DNA of 64,000 nt from Rhodopseudomonas palustris. Its GTDB lineage: Bacteria > Pseudomonadota > Alphaproteobacteria > Rhizobiales > Xanthobacteraceae. The notes below the pieces were generated by a model. It did not search any database, was not told where the DNA came from, and saw nothing but the letters and a program-made list of their open reading frames with translations. The stretch spans positions 1 to 64,000 of the forward strand of contig NZ_QYYD01000017.1 in assembly GCF_003591005.1 (NCBI RefSeq), in the 5' to 3' direction. A program made the position numbers and the translations under genes. Positions 25,988 to 36,856 of this stretch are shown here, in pieces; the stretch's first letter is position 1; each line of letters starts with the position of its first letter.

Positions 25988-27133
25988 ATGCAGACATTCA
26001 AGGCGTTCGCGGCCGCGGCGATCCTGACGGCGCTGGCCGGCCCGGCGATGGCCCAGGTCAAGATCGGCGTCATCGCGTCGTCGACCGGGCCGATCTCGGT
26101 TGTCGGCCTGCAGCAGAAGAACACGGTGGCGCTGCTGCCGAAGACCATCGGCGACGTCACGGTCGACTACATCTACATGGACGACAACAGCGATCCCACG
26201 CAGGCCACCAAGAACGTCCAGAAGTTCCTGATCGAGGACAAGGTCGACGCCATCATCGGTCCGTCGGGCTCGCCCAACGCGGTCGCGGTGCTGCCGTTCA
26301 TCGCCGACGCCCAGACCGTGATGCTCGCCCCGGTCGGCTCCACCGCGGTGGTGCTGCCGATGGACGACAAGAAGAAGTGGGTGTTCAAGACCACCCAGAA
26401 CGACAATCTGGTCATGGACGCGCTGGTCGCGCACATGAAGACGAACGGCGTCAAGACGGTGGCCTTCATCGGCACCAACGATCCGCTCGGCGCCAACTTC
26501 GCCAAGGCGTTCAAGGCGGTGATCGAGAAGGAAGGCATCAAGCTGGTCGCCGAAGAGACCTTCGGCCGTTCCGATACGTCGGTGGCCGGGCAGGCGCTGA
26601 AGATCCTGTCGGCCTCGCCCGACGCGGTGCTGGTCGGCGCCGCCGGCGCGACGACCGTGCTGCCGGAAGTGACGCTGGTCGATCAGGGCTACAAGGGCAA
26701 GATCTACCAGACCCACGGCGCCGCGACGCCGGAATTCCTCAAGCTCGGCGGCAAGAAGGTCGAGGGCACCGTGCTGGCCGCGAGCCCGATGCTGGTGCAG
26801 TCGCAGATCGGCGACGACGTGCCGTCGAAGGCCTCGGGCCAGGCCTATATCGACGCCTACACCAAGGTCTACAACGTCGCGCCCGGCACCTTCGGCGCCA
26901 ACGTCTGGGACGCCGGCCTGCTGCTCGAGCGCACCGTGCCGATCGCCGCCGCCAAGGCCAAGCCGGGCACGCCTGAATTCCGCGCCGCGCTGCGCGACGC
27001 GCTGGAGAACGTCAAGGAGCTGACCGGCGCGCAGGGTGTCTACAACATGACGCCGGCCGATCACTCCGGCTTCGACAAGCGCAGCATCGTCACCATCACG
27101 GTGAAGGACGGTGCCTGGCAGCTGCTGAAGTAA
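25988..27133 (+). CDS. ABC transporter periplasmic substrate-binding protein (Leu/Ile/Val type)
   Basis: A 381-residue exported protein: signal peptide 1-23 ending AMAQ, then a type I periplasmic binding fold. The family blocks are KIGVIASSTGPIS, YMDDNSDPTQATKNVQKFL, IIGPSGSPNAVAVLP and NDPLGANFAKAFKAVIEKEG. Homologues near aromatic-degradation genes bind aromatic acids rather than amino acids, so the ligand here may be the substrate of the linked dioxygenase. It precedes the fused permease-ATPase and a second ATPase on the same strand. Confidence 0.9.
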   Translation: MQTFKAFAAAAILTALAGPAMAQVKIGVIASSTGPISVVGLQQKNTVALLPKTIGDVTVDYIYMDDNSDPTQATKNVQKFLIEDKVDAIIGPSGSPNAVAVLPFIADAQTVMLAPVGSTAVVLPMDDKKKWVFKTTQNDNLVMDALVAHMKTNGVKTVAFIGTNDPLGANFAKAFKAVIEKEGIKLVAEETFGRSDTSVAGQALKILSASPDAVLVGAAGATTVLPEVTLVDQGYKGKIYQTHGAATPEFLKLGGKKVEGTVLAASPMLVQSQIGDDVPSKASGQAYIDAYTKVYNVAPGTFGANVWDAGLLLERTVPIAAAKAKPGTPEFRAALRDALENVKELTGAQGVYNMTPADHSGFDKRSIVTITVKDGAWQLLK

Positions 27134-27240
27134 CAGCCGCGCGCGCCGCGGATCGCATCACGCGGTCCGCGGCGAGCTCAGTGTCGCTCGACCATCGCCC
27201 GGCAGACGACGCCCCGCTCGCGCCGCCCGAAAGGATCTTC

Positions 27241-30101
27241 GTGAATCTCGTCGTCGCTCTGTTCTTGGCTCAGGATGGCATCGCCAACGGCGTGGTCTAT
27301 GCGCTGCTGGCGGTGGCGATCGTGGTGCTGTTCTCGGTCACCCGCATCACCTTCGTGCCGCAGGGCGAATTCGTCTCCTACGGAGCGCTGACCTTCGTGA
27401 CGCTGCAGGACGGCCAGCGGCCGGGCACGATCCCACTGCTCGGCCTGTTGATCGCGCTGCATATCGTGCTCGATCTCGTCGGCGGCTGGCGCAAGCAGCG
27501 GCCGACGGCGCTGCTGCTCGCGAGCCTGCGCAGCGTCGCCAGCGCGCTGATCGTGCTGGCGCTGGCCTATGCGGCCACCAGCTTCGATCTGCCGCTGCTG
27601 CTGAAAGCGGTCATCGCGATCGCGGTGATCACTGCCGCCGGCCCGCTGCTGTACCGCATCGTCTATCAGCCGCTCGCCGACGCCTCGGTGCTGGTGCTGC
27701 TGATCGTGTCGGTGGCGCTGCATTTCGTCATGACCGGGCTGGCGCTGTACATCTTCGGCCCGAGCGGCCAGCGCTCGGCGCCGCTGCTCGACATCACCTT
27801 TCCGGTGATGGGCGTGCCGATCGCCGGCCAGACGCTGCTGATCCTCGGCGTCACCGTGGTGGTGATTGCCGCTTTGTACTTCGCCTCGCAGCACACGCTC
27901 TATGGCAAGGCCATGCAGGCGGTGGCGCTGAACCGCACCGGCGCGCGGCTGATGGGCATCTCCACCTCGCTGGCCGGCCGCGCCTCGTTCCTGGTCGCCG
28001 CCTTCATCGGGGCGCTGGCCGGCGTGCTGATCTCGCCGACCACCACGATCCTGTACGACACCGGCTTCCTGCTCGGCCTCAAGGGATTCGTCGGCGCCAT
28101 CCTCGGCGGCTTGGCCAGCTATCCGATCTCGGCACTCGGCGCGCTGCTGATCGGCCTGCTGGAGAGCTATTCGTCGTTTTTCGCCTCGACCTATAAGGAA
28201 GTCATCGTCTTCAGCCTGATCATCCCGATCCTCTTGGTGCAGACGCTGCGCCAGCACCGCATCAAGGAGGACGACGATCACGGCGCCGAGCCGCTGCCGG
28301 CGCAGGCCAATTTGTCGCCGCAGGCGCTGCAGCTCCGCCGCCGCATCAAAACCGGGCTCGGCGTCGCCTTCGTGCTCGCCGTCGCGGCCGCGCCGGTTCT
28401 GATCTCGGACTACGAGATCGCGCTGCTGAACTATGTCGGCCTCGCCGCCATCGTGGTGCTCGGCCTGGTGCTGCTCACCGGCGTCGCCGGGCTGACCTCG
28501 TTCGCCCAGGCCGCCTATGTGGGCATCGGCGCCTACATCACCGGCTACGTCTCCTCTACCTACGGCCTGTCGCCCTGGCTGACGCTGCCGCTGGCGCTCG
28601 CGGTCGCCTTCGTGCTGGCGCTGTTCGGCTCGCTGATCACCGCGCGGCTGTCGGGCCACTATCTGCCGCTGGCGACGCTGTCGCTCGCGGTCGTCGCCTA
28701 CTATCTGTTCGCCGCGTTGCCGCAGACCGGCGGCCAGGCCGGCATGACCAACATCCCGCCGCTGACCATCGCCGGCTACGCCATGCACAGTCCGAAGGCC
28801 TGGTATGTCGGCATCTGGGGCGCGCTGCTGCTGTTGCAGCTGGCGATGACCAATCTGCTCGACTCCCGCCCTGGCCGCGCCATCCGCGCGCTGAAGTCCG
28901 GTACCATCATGGCCGAGAGCCTCGGCGTCGACACCTGGAAGGCCAAGATCGCCGCCTTCGTCATCGCCTGTCTGTTGGCGGCGCTGGCCGGCTGGATCTA
29001 CGCGCACTATCAGCGCTTCCTCAACCCGTCGCCGTTCTCGTTCAACCAGGGCATCGAATATTTGTTCATGGCGGTGATCGGCGGGGCCGGCTCGATCGGC
29101 GGCGCGCTGGTCGGCTCGGGCATCGTGGTGCTGGCCAATCAGTGGCTGCAGACCAACCTGCCGCTGCTGCTCGGCATGCAGGGCGATTTCCAGGTGATCA
29201 TCTTCGGCATCGTCGCGATGGCGATGCTGCAGCTATTGCCGCGCGGCATCTGGCCGGCGCTGCTCGATCTCACCGGGATGCGGCTGCCGAAGGCGTGGTC
29301 GATGTCGACCGACACCGCGCCGCTGCCGGCGCGCGACAAACCGCAGCCGGGCGAGACCGTGCTGGCGGTGCGCGGCGTCTCCAAGAATTTCGGCGCCATC
29401 GCCGCCAACCGCGACATCAGCCTCGATGCCCGGGCCGGCGAGATCCTGGCGCTGATCGGCCCGAACGGCGCCGGCAAGAGCACGCTGTTCGACCTGATCT
29501 CCGGCGTGCAGCGGCCGTCGAGCGGCACTGTGCACTTCCTCGGCCGCGAGAGCAGCTACTTCCCGCGGACGCTGTCGCGCGACGGCATGGGCCGCACCTT
29601 CCAGCACGTCCGCATCATTCCCGAAATGACCGTGCTGGAGAACACCGCGCTCGGCACCCACGCCCGCGTCGATACCTCGTTCGCCGCGGCGGCGCTGCGG
29701 CTCGACCGAAAGGCCGAAGCGCGGCTGATCGGCGAGGCGCTCCGCCAGCTCGGCCGCGTCGGGCTGGAGAGTAGCGCCACGCAAACTGCCGGCAGCCTGT
29801 CGCTCGGCCAGCAGCGCGTCCTGGAGATCGCCCGCGCGCTCGCCTCCGATCCCTGCCTGCTGCTGCTGGATGAACCCGCCGCCGGCCTGCGCCATCTCGA
29901 AAAGCAGGCGCTGGCGCGCCTCCTGAAGCAGCTCAAGGCCGAGGGCATCGCGGTGATCGTGGTCGAGCACGACATGGATTTCGTCATGAACCTCGCCGAC
30001 CGCATCGTCGTCATGCAGTTCGGCCAGAAGCTTGCCGAAGGCACGCCATGCGAGATCCAGCGCAATCCGGCCGTGATCGAGGCCTATCTCGGAGGCGCCG
30101 A

Positions 30102-30105
<4 letters not shown>
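27241..30105 (+). CDS. Fused LivH-LivM-LivG ABC transporter (two permeases plus ATPase)
   Basis: About 954 residues combining three usually separate subunits. Residues about 1-345 are a LivH-like permease (QDGIANGVVYALLAVAIV), about 380-690 a LivM-like permease (GVAGLTSFAQAAYVGIGAYI; SGHYLPLATLSLAVV), and about 715-954 a LivG-like ATPase with Walker A GPNGAGKST, signature LSLGQQR and Walker B LLLDEPAAGL. The GTG at 27241 has AAAGGA upstream and gives a LivH-like start; an upstream GTG at 27181 would add 20 polar residues. The stop overlaps the livF-like start (ATGA). Fusion guarantees equal amounts of the parts. It would work with the binding protein at 25988. Confidence 0.9.
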
Positions 30106-30863
<758 letters not shown>

Positions 30864-30928
30864 CACGCGGCCCGCCGAAGCGTCGCTCCGGCGGGGACGG
30901 ACTTCGTAGCAACCAGGAGCGATCGCTC

Positions 30929-31681
30929 ATGAACGCGCATGCCAAGTTGGACCATATGACCGAAGCCCAGCTCCGCACCGAGCTGGCGCTGTGCTACCGG
31001 CTGATCGATTTCTTCGGCTGGACCGAGATGATCTTCAACCACGTCTCGGTGCGGCTGCCCGGCGCCGAGAAGCGCTATCTCGTCAATCCGTTCGGCCTCA
31101 ACTACAACGAGGTGACGCCGGACAATCTGCTGACCGTCGACGTCTCCGGCGAGCTGGTCGGCACCTCCAACTACAGGCCGAACCCGGCCGGCTTTGCGCT
31201 GCACGGCGCCATCCACTCGGCGCGCGAGGATCTGCACTGCGTGCTGCACGCCCACACCACGCCGATGTCGGCGGTGGCGCAGAAGGCGGGCGGGCTGAGC
31301 CATGACAGCTTCTACGGCGCGCAGCTGACCGGGCGCGTCGGCTATCACACCTTCGAGGGCATCACGCTGTACGACGACGAGCGCGAGCGCATGCTGGCGA
31401 GCCTCGGCCAGGGCGACGTGCTGATCCTGCGCAGCCACGGCGTCGCGGTCGGTGCGCCGGATATTCCGCGCGCCTTCATGCTGCTGTGGACGGTGCAGCG
31501 TGCCTGCGAAATCCAGTGCGCGGCCGGCGGCATTCCCGGCCCGGATACGCCGCTTCCGGATCAGGTCAAACAGCAATGCGTCGACAGCTCGAAGGATCTG
31601 ATCGCCGAAAGCAGTTTCGCGCGGCTGTTCTTCGACGCCGCGGTGCGCCGCATGACCAAGGCGCAGGGGCCGGCGTTCTGA
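30929..31681 (+). CDS. Class II aldolase/adducin domain protein
   Basis: A 250-residue metal-dependent enzyme-fold protein. It has FFGWTEMIFNHVSVRLPG, the HAHTT zinc-binding pair and RSHGVAVG with a third His. Relatives include fuculose-phosphate aldolase, ribulose-phosphate epimerase-like enzymes and decarboxylases acting on aromatic-derived acids. AGGAG lies 8 bp before the ATG. It follows the transporter by 65 bp and is probably part of the same unit. Substrate unassigned. Confidence 0.83.
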   Translation: MNAHAKLDHMTEAQLRTELALCYRLIDFFGWTEMIFNHVSVRLPGAEKRYLVNPFGLNYNEVTPDNLLTVDVSGELVGTSNYRPNPAGFALHGAIHSAREDLHCVLHAHTTPMSAVAQKAGGLSHDSFYGAQLTGRVGYHTFEGITLYDDERERMLASLGQGDVLILRSHGVAVGAPDIPRAFMLLWTVQRACEIQCAAGGIPGPDTPLPDQVKQQCVDSSKDLIAESSFARLFFDAAVRRMTKAQGPAF

Positions 31682-31701
31682 ACGCGGGCGTTGCACACGC
31701 C

Positions 31702-32718
31702 ATGAGCGACAGCGTGCCAGGCGCGGGCGCCACCGGGGCATCGGTGGCGTCCGCTACTCGCCTGAAACTGTGCGTGGTCGGCGCCGGCGCGATCGGCACC
31801 GCGCTGGCGGTGCGGCTTGCCGCCGGCGGCCACGAGGTCGGCGTACTGGCGCGCGGCGCCCGGCAGACCTTCATTGCCGCACACGGCCTGACGCTGCGCG
31901 ATGGCGACCTCGATCTGGCGTTCCGGCCGGCTTTGGCCAATCTCGCAGATCTGTCGGCCTACGACCTGGTGATCGTCGCGGTCAAAGCCGGCGCGCTGCC
32001 GGCGCTGCTGCCGCGGCTGGCGCAGGCGATGCGGTCGGATGCGCTGCTGATGCCGGCCATCAACGGCCTGCCGTGGTGGTATGGCCTCGGCGAACGCGCG
32101 CCGCTTGGCGGCCGGTCGCTGGCAGCTGTCGATCCGGACGGCGCGCTGCTGCCGCTGTTCGCGCCGGAGCGGCTGATCGGCTGCGTCGTGTACAGCCGCG
32201 TCACAATGCTGGGCAGCGGCCACGTCATCGTCAGCGGCCGGCAGGACTTGCAGCTCGGCGCGGTCGGCGGCGTGCCGCCGATTGCAGCCATCGCGGCGCA
32301 ATTCTCCGCAGCCGGCATCGCGGTTCGGGTCGAGCCGGATATCCGCCGCGCGGTGTGGCGCAAGCTGATCCGCAATGCGGCCACGAACGTCGTCACCGCG
32401 CTGACCGGCGCGACGCTGGAGCAGCTCGGCCATGATGCTGAGGCGCTGCGGATCGCCACCGATATCGCCGGCGAGGTCGCGGGCCTTGCCGCGCGCTGTG
32501 GCCGCGGCGTCGATCCGGAGATCGACGAACTGATCGCGGTGCTGCGCAGCGCCGGGCCGTTCGCCACCTCGATGCTGCAGGACGTCCGCCACGGCCGCGA
32601 GCCGGAGCTCGGCGCGATCGCGCAGGCGCCGCTGCAGCTGGCCGAACTGCTCGACCACCCGATGCCGAATCTGCGCGCCGTCGCGGCGCTGCTCAGGCTG
32701 CACGTCCGCTCCCGCTGA
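31702..32718 (+). CDS. Ketopantoate-reductase-like dehydrogenase (ApbA/PanE family)
   Basis: A 338-residue NADP-binding enzyme. The Rossmann motif GAGAIGTALAVRLAAGGHEV is near residue 27, a VKAG segment carries the nicotinamide-site Lys, and WRKLIRNAATN is the family catalytic-domain block. Placement after the aldolase-like gene and transporter suggests reduction of a catabolic 2-keto acid rather than pantothenate synthesis. That is an inference from context. Confidence 0.8.
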   Translation: MSDSVPGAGATGASVASATRLKLCVVGAGAIGTALAVRLAAGGHEVGVLARGARQTFIAAHGLTLRDGDLDLAFRPALANLADLSAYDLVIVAVKAGALPALLPRLAQAMRSDALLMPAINGLPWWYGLGERAPLGGRSLAAVDPDGALLPLFAPERLIGCVVYSRVTMLGSGHVIVSGRQDLQLGAVGGVPPIAAIAAQFSAAGIAVRVEPDIRRAVWRKLIRNAATNVVTALTGATLEQLGHDAEALRIATDIAGEVAGLAARCGRGVDPEIDELIAVLRSAGPFATSMLQDVRHGREPELGAIAQAPLQLAELLDHPMPNLRAVAALLRLHVRSR

Positions 32719-32886
32719 GGCGGACGAGTGAGTGCCCGCGTGGGTGCATTGCCTCTCAGCGTACATGCCAATGGCTGGACGTGCCTCACGCCAAAGACCA
32801 AGCCCAGAGTTGATCGGCATCAACGTCGTTTGGCTGCAGCAGCGCGATGCTGCGGCCACTGCATCTCATGCAGGGGGATCACGATC

Positions 32887-33024
32887 ATGATGAACTTCGA
32901 CATGCTGCTGATCGCGGCCGCGGCCCTGTCCACCGCTGTCATCCTGTTCGGTGTTGTAATCATGAGTTGTCACGAGGCCGATCATCAGCACGCCCGCGCG
33001 GTGCTGCCGCCCCGGCAGAAGTAA
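32887..33024 (+). CDS. Small single-pass membrane protein
   Basis: A 45-residue ORF, MMNFDMLLIAAAALSTAVI onward, with one hydrophobic segment (residues 5-27) and a His-rich polar tail containing CHEADHQH. GGGGGA stands eight bases before the ATG. No family is recognised. The open frame extends upstream without a better start. Confidence 0.5.
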   Translation: MMNFDMLLIAAAALSTAVILFGVVIMSCHEADHQHARAVLPPRQK

Positions 33025-33084
33025 CAGCGCAACGAGCCGATGGCGGTCGCCAGCGGCAATGGCCTTCCGCTCGGCGGGATGACG

Positions 33085-33708
33085 TCAGCGACGGGTAGCT
33101 TCGCTGAGGTCCCGCTTGATGGTCTCGAGCAAGGACGCCAGTACATCGGTGGCTGGCGGAGTGTGAGCCGCGGGCAAGGACCGCCGCAGCGCGCCGGCAT
33201 TGACCGCGAACGGCGGAGGCGCGGCCGTCGACGCAATCGTTTGCGCCACGGGCGCGGCCGCCTTTTGCGCCACAGGCGCGGCTGCCGGTGGGATCGTCGC
33301 GGCAGCGCTGACGTTGGCTTGCGGCCTTGCGTTCGGAGCGGCCGGGTTGGTCACGGCCGGCTTGATAGAGTCCGGCTTGGCCATGGCTGCACGCAGCGGC
33401 AGCTGTTGTCGGCCGGCGGCGGCCGGCGCTAGTACCTCGGGTGAGGCCGCCGCCTGCTCCGCCGATGCGGACCGCAACTCGGTGGCGATCGTCCCCGCCG
33501 GAGCGGCGGTGTTTGCCGCGATGCGCGGACGGCGCGGTAATTCGGGCGGCCACTCCGCGCGGTTCGATTGGGGACGTGGCTCGCCAGCCACCGGCATCGG
33601 GATCACGAACGAGCCGTACAGCACGTCCTCATGCCGCCCGACCAGCCACAACGCCAGCCAGTATGCGGCAGCGATGGACATCACGCCCAGGATGCTGAGC
33701 TCAAGCAT
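33085..33708 (-). CDS. Ala/Pro-rich membrane-anchored hypothetical protein
   Basis: A 207-residue protein with an N-terminal membrane anchor (about 5-25) followed by a long low-complexity Ala-Pro-Gln region and a short helical C-terminus (LASLLETIKRDLSEATRR). It is probably periplasmic or cytoplasmic-facing with an extended linker. No catalytic domain is visible. Codon usage matches its neighbours. Confidence 0.55.
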   Translation of the reverse strand: MLELSILGVMSIAAAYWLALWLVGRHEDVLYGSFVIPMPVAGEPRPQSNRAEWPPELPRRPRIAANTAAPAGTIATELRSASAEQAAASPEVLAPAAAGRQQLPLRAAMAKPDSIKPAVTNPAAPNARPQANVSAAATIPPAAAPVAQKAAAPVAQTIASTAAPPPFAVNAGALRRSLPAAHTPPATDVLASLLETIKRDLSEATRR

Positions 33709-33896
33709 GGCCCACCGCCAATGTGAGGTCGGTCATGCAGGACATCACGCAGCGCCCAGGATCTGGTCGCCGGCGCTCCCGATCAGCATGTCGAATTGAA
33801 CTAATTCGCATCTTCAGCCCTCGGGAACTGATTGATTCCGGAAGGTGGACCGCCACGCAAGCGGATTCTGGGGTGCAGGTACTCGCACTTGCAGAC

Positions 33897-33922
33897 AAAA
33901 GCGCCGGGCGTGAGCCCGGCGC
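33897..33922 (-). terminator. Intrinsic terminator after the SQKP-repeat gene
   Basis: On the minus strand GCGCCGGGC, loop TCAC and GCCCGGCGC form a perfect 9-bp stem followed by TTTTG. It ends 30 bp after the stop of the gene at 33953-34477. Confidence 0.75.
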
Positions 33923-33952
33923 TGCCGATCAGGCCGTAATCTGTGAGTTCGT

Positions 33953-34477
33953 TCAGCGGCTGAGCAGTACCGGCAGACCGAGCATCGACGAGAACGGCGC
34001 CGGATCGTTGATCAGCTTCGCCGAACCGTTCTGATTGGCTGAGAGCTGCGAGAACGGCTTCTGGCTCGAAGTCAGCGACGACCACGGCTTCTGACTCGCA
34101 GCCAGCGACGAGAACGGCTTCTGCGACGCCGATAGCAACGGCCCGAAGATCGACGACAGGAAGAAGTTCGAACTGGTCAGCTCCGGAAAGATGCCACCGA
34201 GCGTGGTGCGCGACTCGGTCAGGCGCGGCGCGCCGGTCAGGTTGGCGGACGAACTCAGCGGAGCGCTGGCGTAGCTCGGTGTCGCGCTCGACGGGCCATG
34301 GCGATTGAGAATGGCTTCGGCCTGCCCGCCCTTGCCGAACGGCGGGTCCACGCTTACCAAAGTACCGCTACCGTTGCGGCTGATCAGTTCGGCATTGTCG
34401 AACGAAGCTGCCTTCAGCTCGGCGACCGCCGCCTGAGCCTTCTTCGCGTCGTCGTATGCTTTCACAATTTGCGTCAT
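33953..34477 (-). CDS. Hypothetical protein with SQKP tandem repeats
   Basis: A 174-residue protein. Residues 1-60 look like a small alpha/beta domain of the kind seen in general-stress proteins (KAYDDAKKAQAAVAELKAA, then FDNAELISR). The C-terminal part contains near-tandem 9-residue units: ASQKPFSSL, ASQKPWSSL, SSQKPFSQL and a degenerate SANQNGSAKL. The repeats are visible in DNA as GGCTTCTG... units of 27-30 bp near 34040-34125. The start ATG has GAGGAAGGTAAG upstream. Function unknown. Confidence 0.65.
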   Translation of the reverse strand: MTQIVKAYDDAKKAQAAVAELKAASFDNAELISRNGSGTLVSVDPPFGKGGQAEAILNRHGPSSATPSYASAPLSSSANLTGAPRLTESRTTLGGIFPELTSSNFFLSSIFGPLLSASQKPFSSLAASQKPWSSLTSSQKPFSQLSANQNGSAKLINDPAPFSSMLGLPVLLSR

Positions 34478-34930
34478 GCTTACCTTCCTCGATCGTGGTG
34501 GGGCAAAGGAATCTCAGTATTCACCGACAATTCCAACGCCGGAACCCAGTTCCCAATCTCGCATATAATCACGTTGCAGCAAGCCAATTTGCGCATTGGA
34601 TTACCGGTGACAACGCGTCGCAGCAAACTAAGTAAGCGTGGCGTCAACTCGCTTGCTCAGGATCAATCTGTTCGCCGGATTTGATTACCGCAGCATCATC
34701 CATTGGTATGGCTAGGGGGTAGGTCGATCCGGGTCGCGCCTCCGCAGCTTGCGGATGCAAAGTGGTCGCGGAATCTCTAGCCGATCGCCGGGCACAGTTC
34801 TGTCCGGGGTCTTCCGGACAGGTGTTCACGCCGCCGACGCATCCCTGTGCCATCAGACGAAATCGGCCGCCGCCGGAACAAGGCCGGCCAGCCGGGCTTT
34901 GTGTGACGCACAACAAGAAAAGGAAAGCCG
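34478..34930. other. Divergent spacer without a gene
   Basis: This 453-bp spacer has lower GC in 34500-34640 and an 8-bp perfect hairpin at 34799-34820 (CTGTCCGG/CCGGACAG). The promoters for the SQKP gene and the GH13 gene should lie here. No RNA gene or protein gene could be supported. Confidence 0.5.
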
Positions 34931-36547
34931 ATGGAGAGCGTGTCGAGCCCGTCCTGGTGGGCGAGTGGGGTGCTGTACCAGATCTATCCGCGCTCGTTCC
35001 AGGATTCCAATGCCGACGGCATCGGCGACCTTCGTGGGGTCATCGACCGGCTCGACCATCTCTCCGACCTCGGCGTCGATGCGCTGTGGCTGTCGCCGAT
35101 CTTTCCGTCGCCGATGGCCGATTTCGGCTACGACGTCGCCGACTATGTCGGGATCGACCCGATCTTCGGCAGCATGGCGGATTTCGACGCGCTGATTCTG
35201 ACCGCGCACGCCCGCGGCCTCAAGGTCATTCTCGATCTGGTGCCGAACCATTCGTCCGACCGGCATCCGTGGTTCGTCGAGAGCCGCTCGTCCCGCGACA
35301 ACCCGAAGCGGGACTGGTATCTGTGGCGCGACCCGGCGCCGGATGGCGGTCCGCCGAACAATTGGCTGTCGGAATTCGGCGGCAGCGCCTGGGAGTTCGA
35401 CGCGGCGACCGGCCAATATTATTACCACGCCTTCCTGAAACAGCAGCCTGACCTCAATTGGCGCAACCCCGACGTTCGCGTTGCGATTTACGAGGCGATG
35501 CGGTTCTGGCTGCGCAAGGGCGTCGATGGCTTTCGCGTCGACGTGATCTGGCACCTGATCAAGGACGATCAGTTTCGCGATAATCCGCCCAATCCCGATT
35601 TCGGCCCGGGACTGCCGCCGCACGCCGCGCTGATGCCGGTGCACTCCACCGATCAGATCGAGACGCTGGACGTCGTCGCTGAAATGCGCGCCGTGCTCGA
35701 GGAGTTCGACCACCGCCTGCTGATCGGCGAGATCTATCTGCCGATCGAGCGGCTGGTCGCCTATTACGGCAAGGAGCTCAACGGCGCGCAGCTGCCGTTC
35801 AATTTCGCGCTGCTGGGGACGCCGTGGAATGCGCGCGAGATCGCCGCTCTGATCGACCGTTACGAGCGGGCGCTGCCGCCGGGCGCCTGGCCGAATTGGG
35901 TGCTGGGCAATCACGACCGGCCACGGGTCGCGAGCCGGGTCGGTGAGGCGCAGGCCCGCGTCGCCGCGATGCTGCTGCTGACGCTGCGCGGCACGCCGAC
36001 GATGTATTACGGCGACGAGATCGGGATGCCCCAGGTGCCGATTGCCCCGGAGGACGTGCAGGATCCGTTCGAGAAGAACGTGCCTGGCATCGGGGTGGGC
36101 CGCGACGGCTGCCGCACGCCGATGCAATGGGACGCCTCACCAAACGCCGGCTTCACGGACGGCAAGCCGTGGCTGCCGCTGGCGAAAGACGCAGTGCACG
36201 ACAACGTCGCCAATCTGCGGGCCGACAATCAGTCGATCCTCAATCTCTATCGCGCGCTGCTGCGGCTGCGCCGGAGCTCGCCTCAATTGGCGCAGGGCGA
36301 CTATCAGCCGCTCGCCGCGGAAGGCGACCTGCTACTGTATCGACGTCAGCACGAAGGTCACTCGCTGCTGATCGGCCTCAATCTGGGCGACGAGCCGATT
36401 TCGGCGGCGTCTAACGCCTTCGGGCTTGACGGCGAGGTGCTGCTGTCGACCCTGATGGACCGCACCGGGGAGCGCGTCGGCGGCACGCTCGATCTGCGCG
36501 GCAACGAAGGCGTGATCATCGGCCCGGCGCCCGAGCCCGTGGTATAA
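34931..36547 (+). CDS. GH13 alpha-glucosidase
   Basis: A 538-residue cytosolic glycoside hydrolase of the oligo-1,6-glucosidase/alpha-glucosidase group. Conserved GH13 regions are GIGDLRGVIDRLDHL, DLVPNHSSDRHPWF (region I), GFRVDVIWH with the nucleophile Asp, LIGEIYL with the acid-base Glu and LGNHDRPR (region IV). QPDLNWRNP is typical of alpha-glucosidases. GGAAAG precedes the ATG. It probably hydrolyses maltose, isomaltose or trehalose-derived sugars; convergent with another GH13 enzyme. Confidence 0.88.
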   Translation: MESVSSPSWWASGVLYQIYPRSFQDSNADGIGDLRGVIDRLDHLSDLGVDALWLSPIFPSPMADFGYDVADYVGIDPIFGSMADFDALILTAHARGLKVILDLVPNHSSDRHPWFVESRSSRDNPKRDWYLWRDPAPDGGPPNNWLSEFGGSAWEFDAATGQYYYHAFLKQQPDLNWRNPDVRVAIYEAMRFWLRKGVDGFRVDVIWHLIKDDQFRDNPPNPDFGPGLPPHAALMPVHSTDQIETLDVVAEMRAVLEEFDHRLLIGEIYLPIERLVAYYGKELNGAQLPFNFALLGTPWNAREIAALIDRYERALPPGAWPNWVLGNHDRPRVASRVGEAQARVAAMLLLTLRGTPTMYYGDEIGMPQVPIAPEDVQDPFEKNVPGIGVGRDGCRTPMQWDASPNAGFTDGKPWLPLAKDAVHDNVANLRADNQSILNLYRALLRLRRSSPQLAQGDYQPLAAEGDLLLYRRQHEGHSLLIGLNLGDEPISAASNAFGLDGEVLLSTLMDRTGERVGGTLDLRGNEGVIIGPAPEPVV

Positions 36548-36646
36548 CGTCGGCTTGTAGGCGGCAAATTCTTCGCCTCGCGCCGCGCCCGTCAATCCGG
36601 GGCGCGCCACCGGGTCCGGCCTTTGGCTGGCCCGATGACGGGCTCC

Positions 36647-36718
36647 GCGCGTACCCGGAATCCCGAAATGTTCTGCACCTTCCGTCGTTTCCACAACGTC
36701 GGGATTCCGGGTTCGCGC
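36647..36718. repeat. Inverted repeat between the two GH13 genes
   Basis: GCGCGTACCCGGAATCCCGA at 36647-36666 pairs at 19 of 20 positions with 36699-36718. The 36548-36856 spacer has no gene. The hairpin sits between convergent genes and could end transcription from both sides. Confidence 0.6.
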
Positions 36719-36856
36719 GCAAGTGCGCGCGCCCCGGAATGACGGAAAGTGGGGCGGAAGGAAAAGCGACGAGAGGCAGCCTCGTGCTGAATGGATGGAG
36801 GCTAACTGCTCAGGCGCATTGGCCCTGGTGAACAGCGCGGCCGTTGCGTCTGCCGG

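Noticed and set aside
27178..29007. Open frame of 609 codons on the minus strand
   Set aside because: Antisense to the fused transporter gene, with an extreme Gln/Arg/Asp/His composition typical of a reverse-strand shadow.
34775..34930. EcfG-like promoter before the GH13 alpha-glucosidase (GGAAC at about 34876)
   Set aside because: No CGTT-like -10 element lies at the required 16-17 bp spacing.
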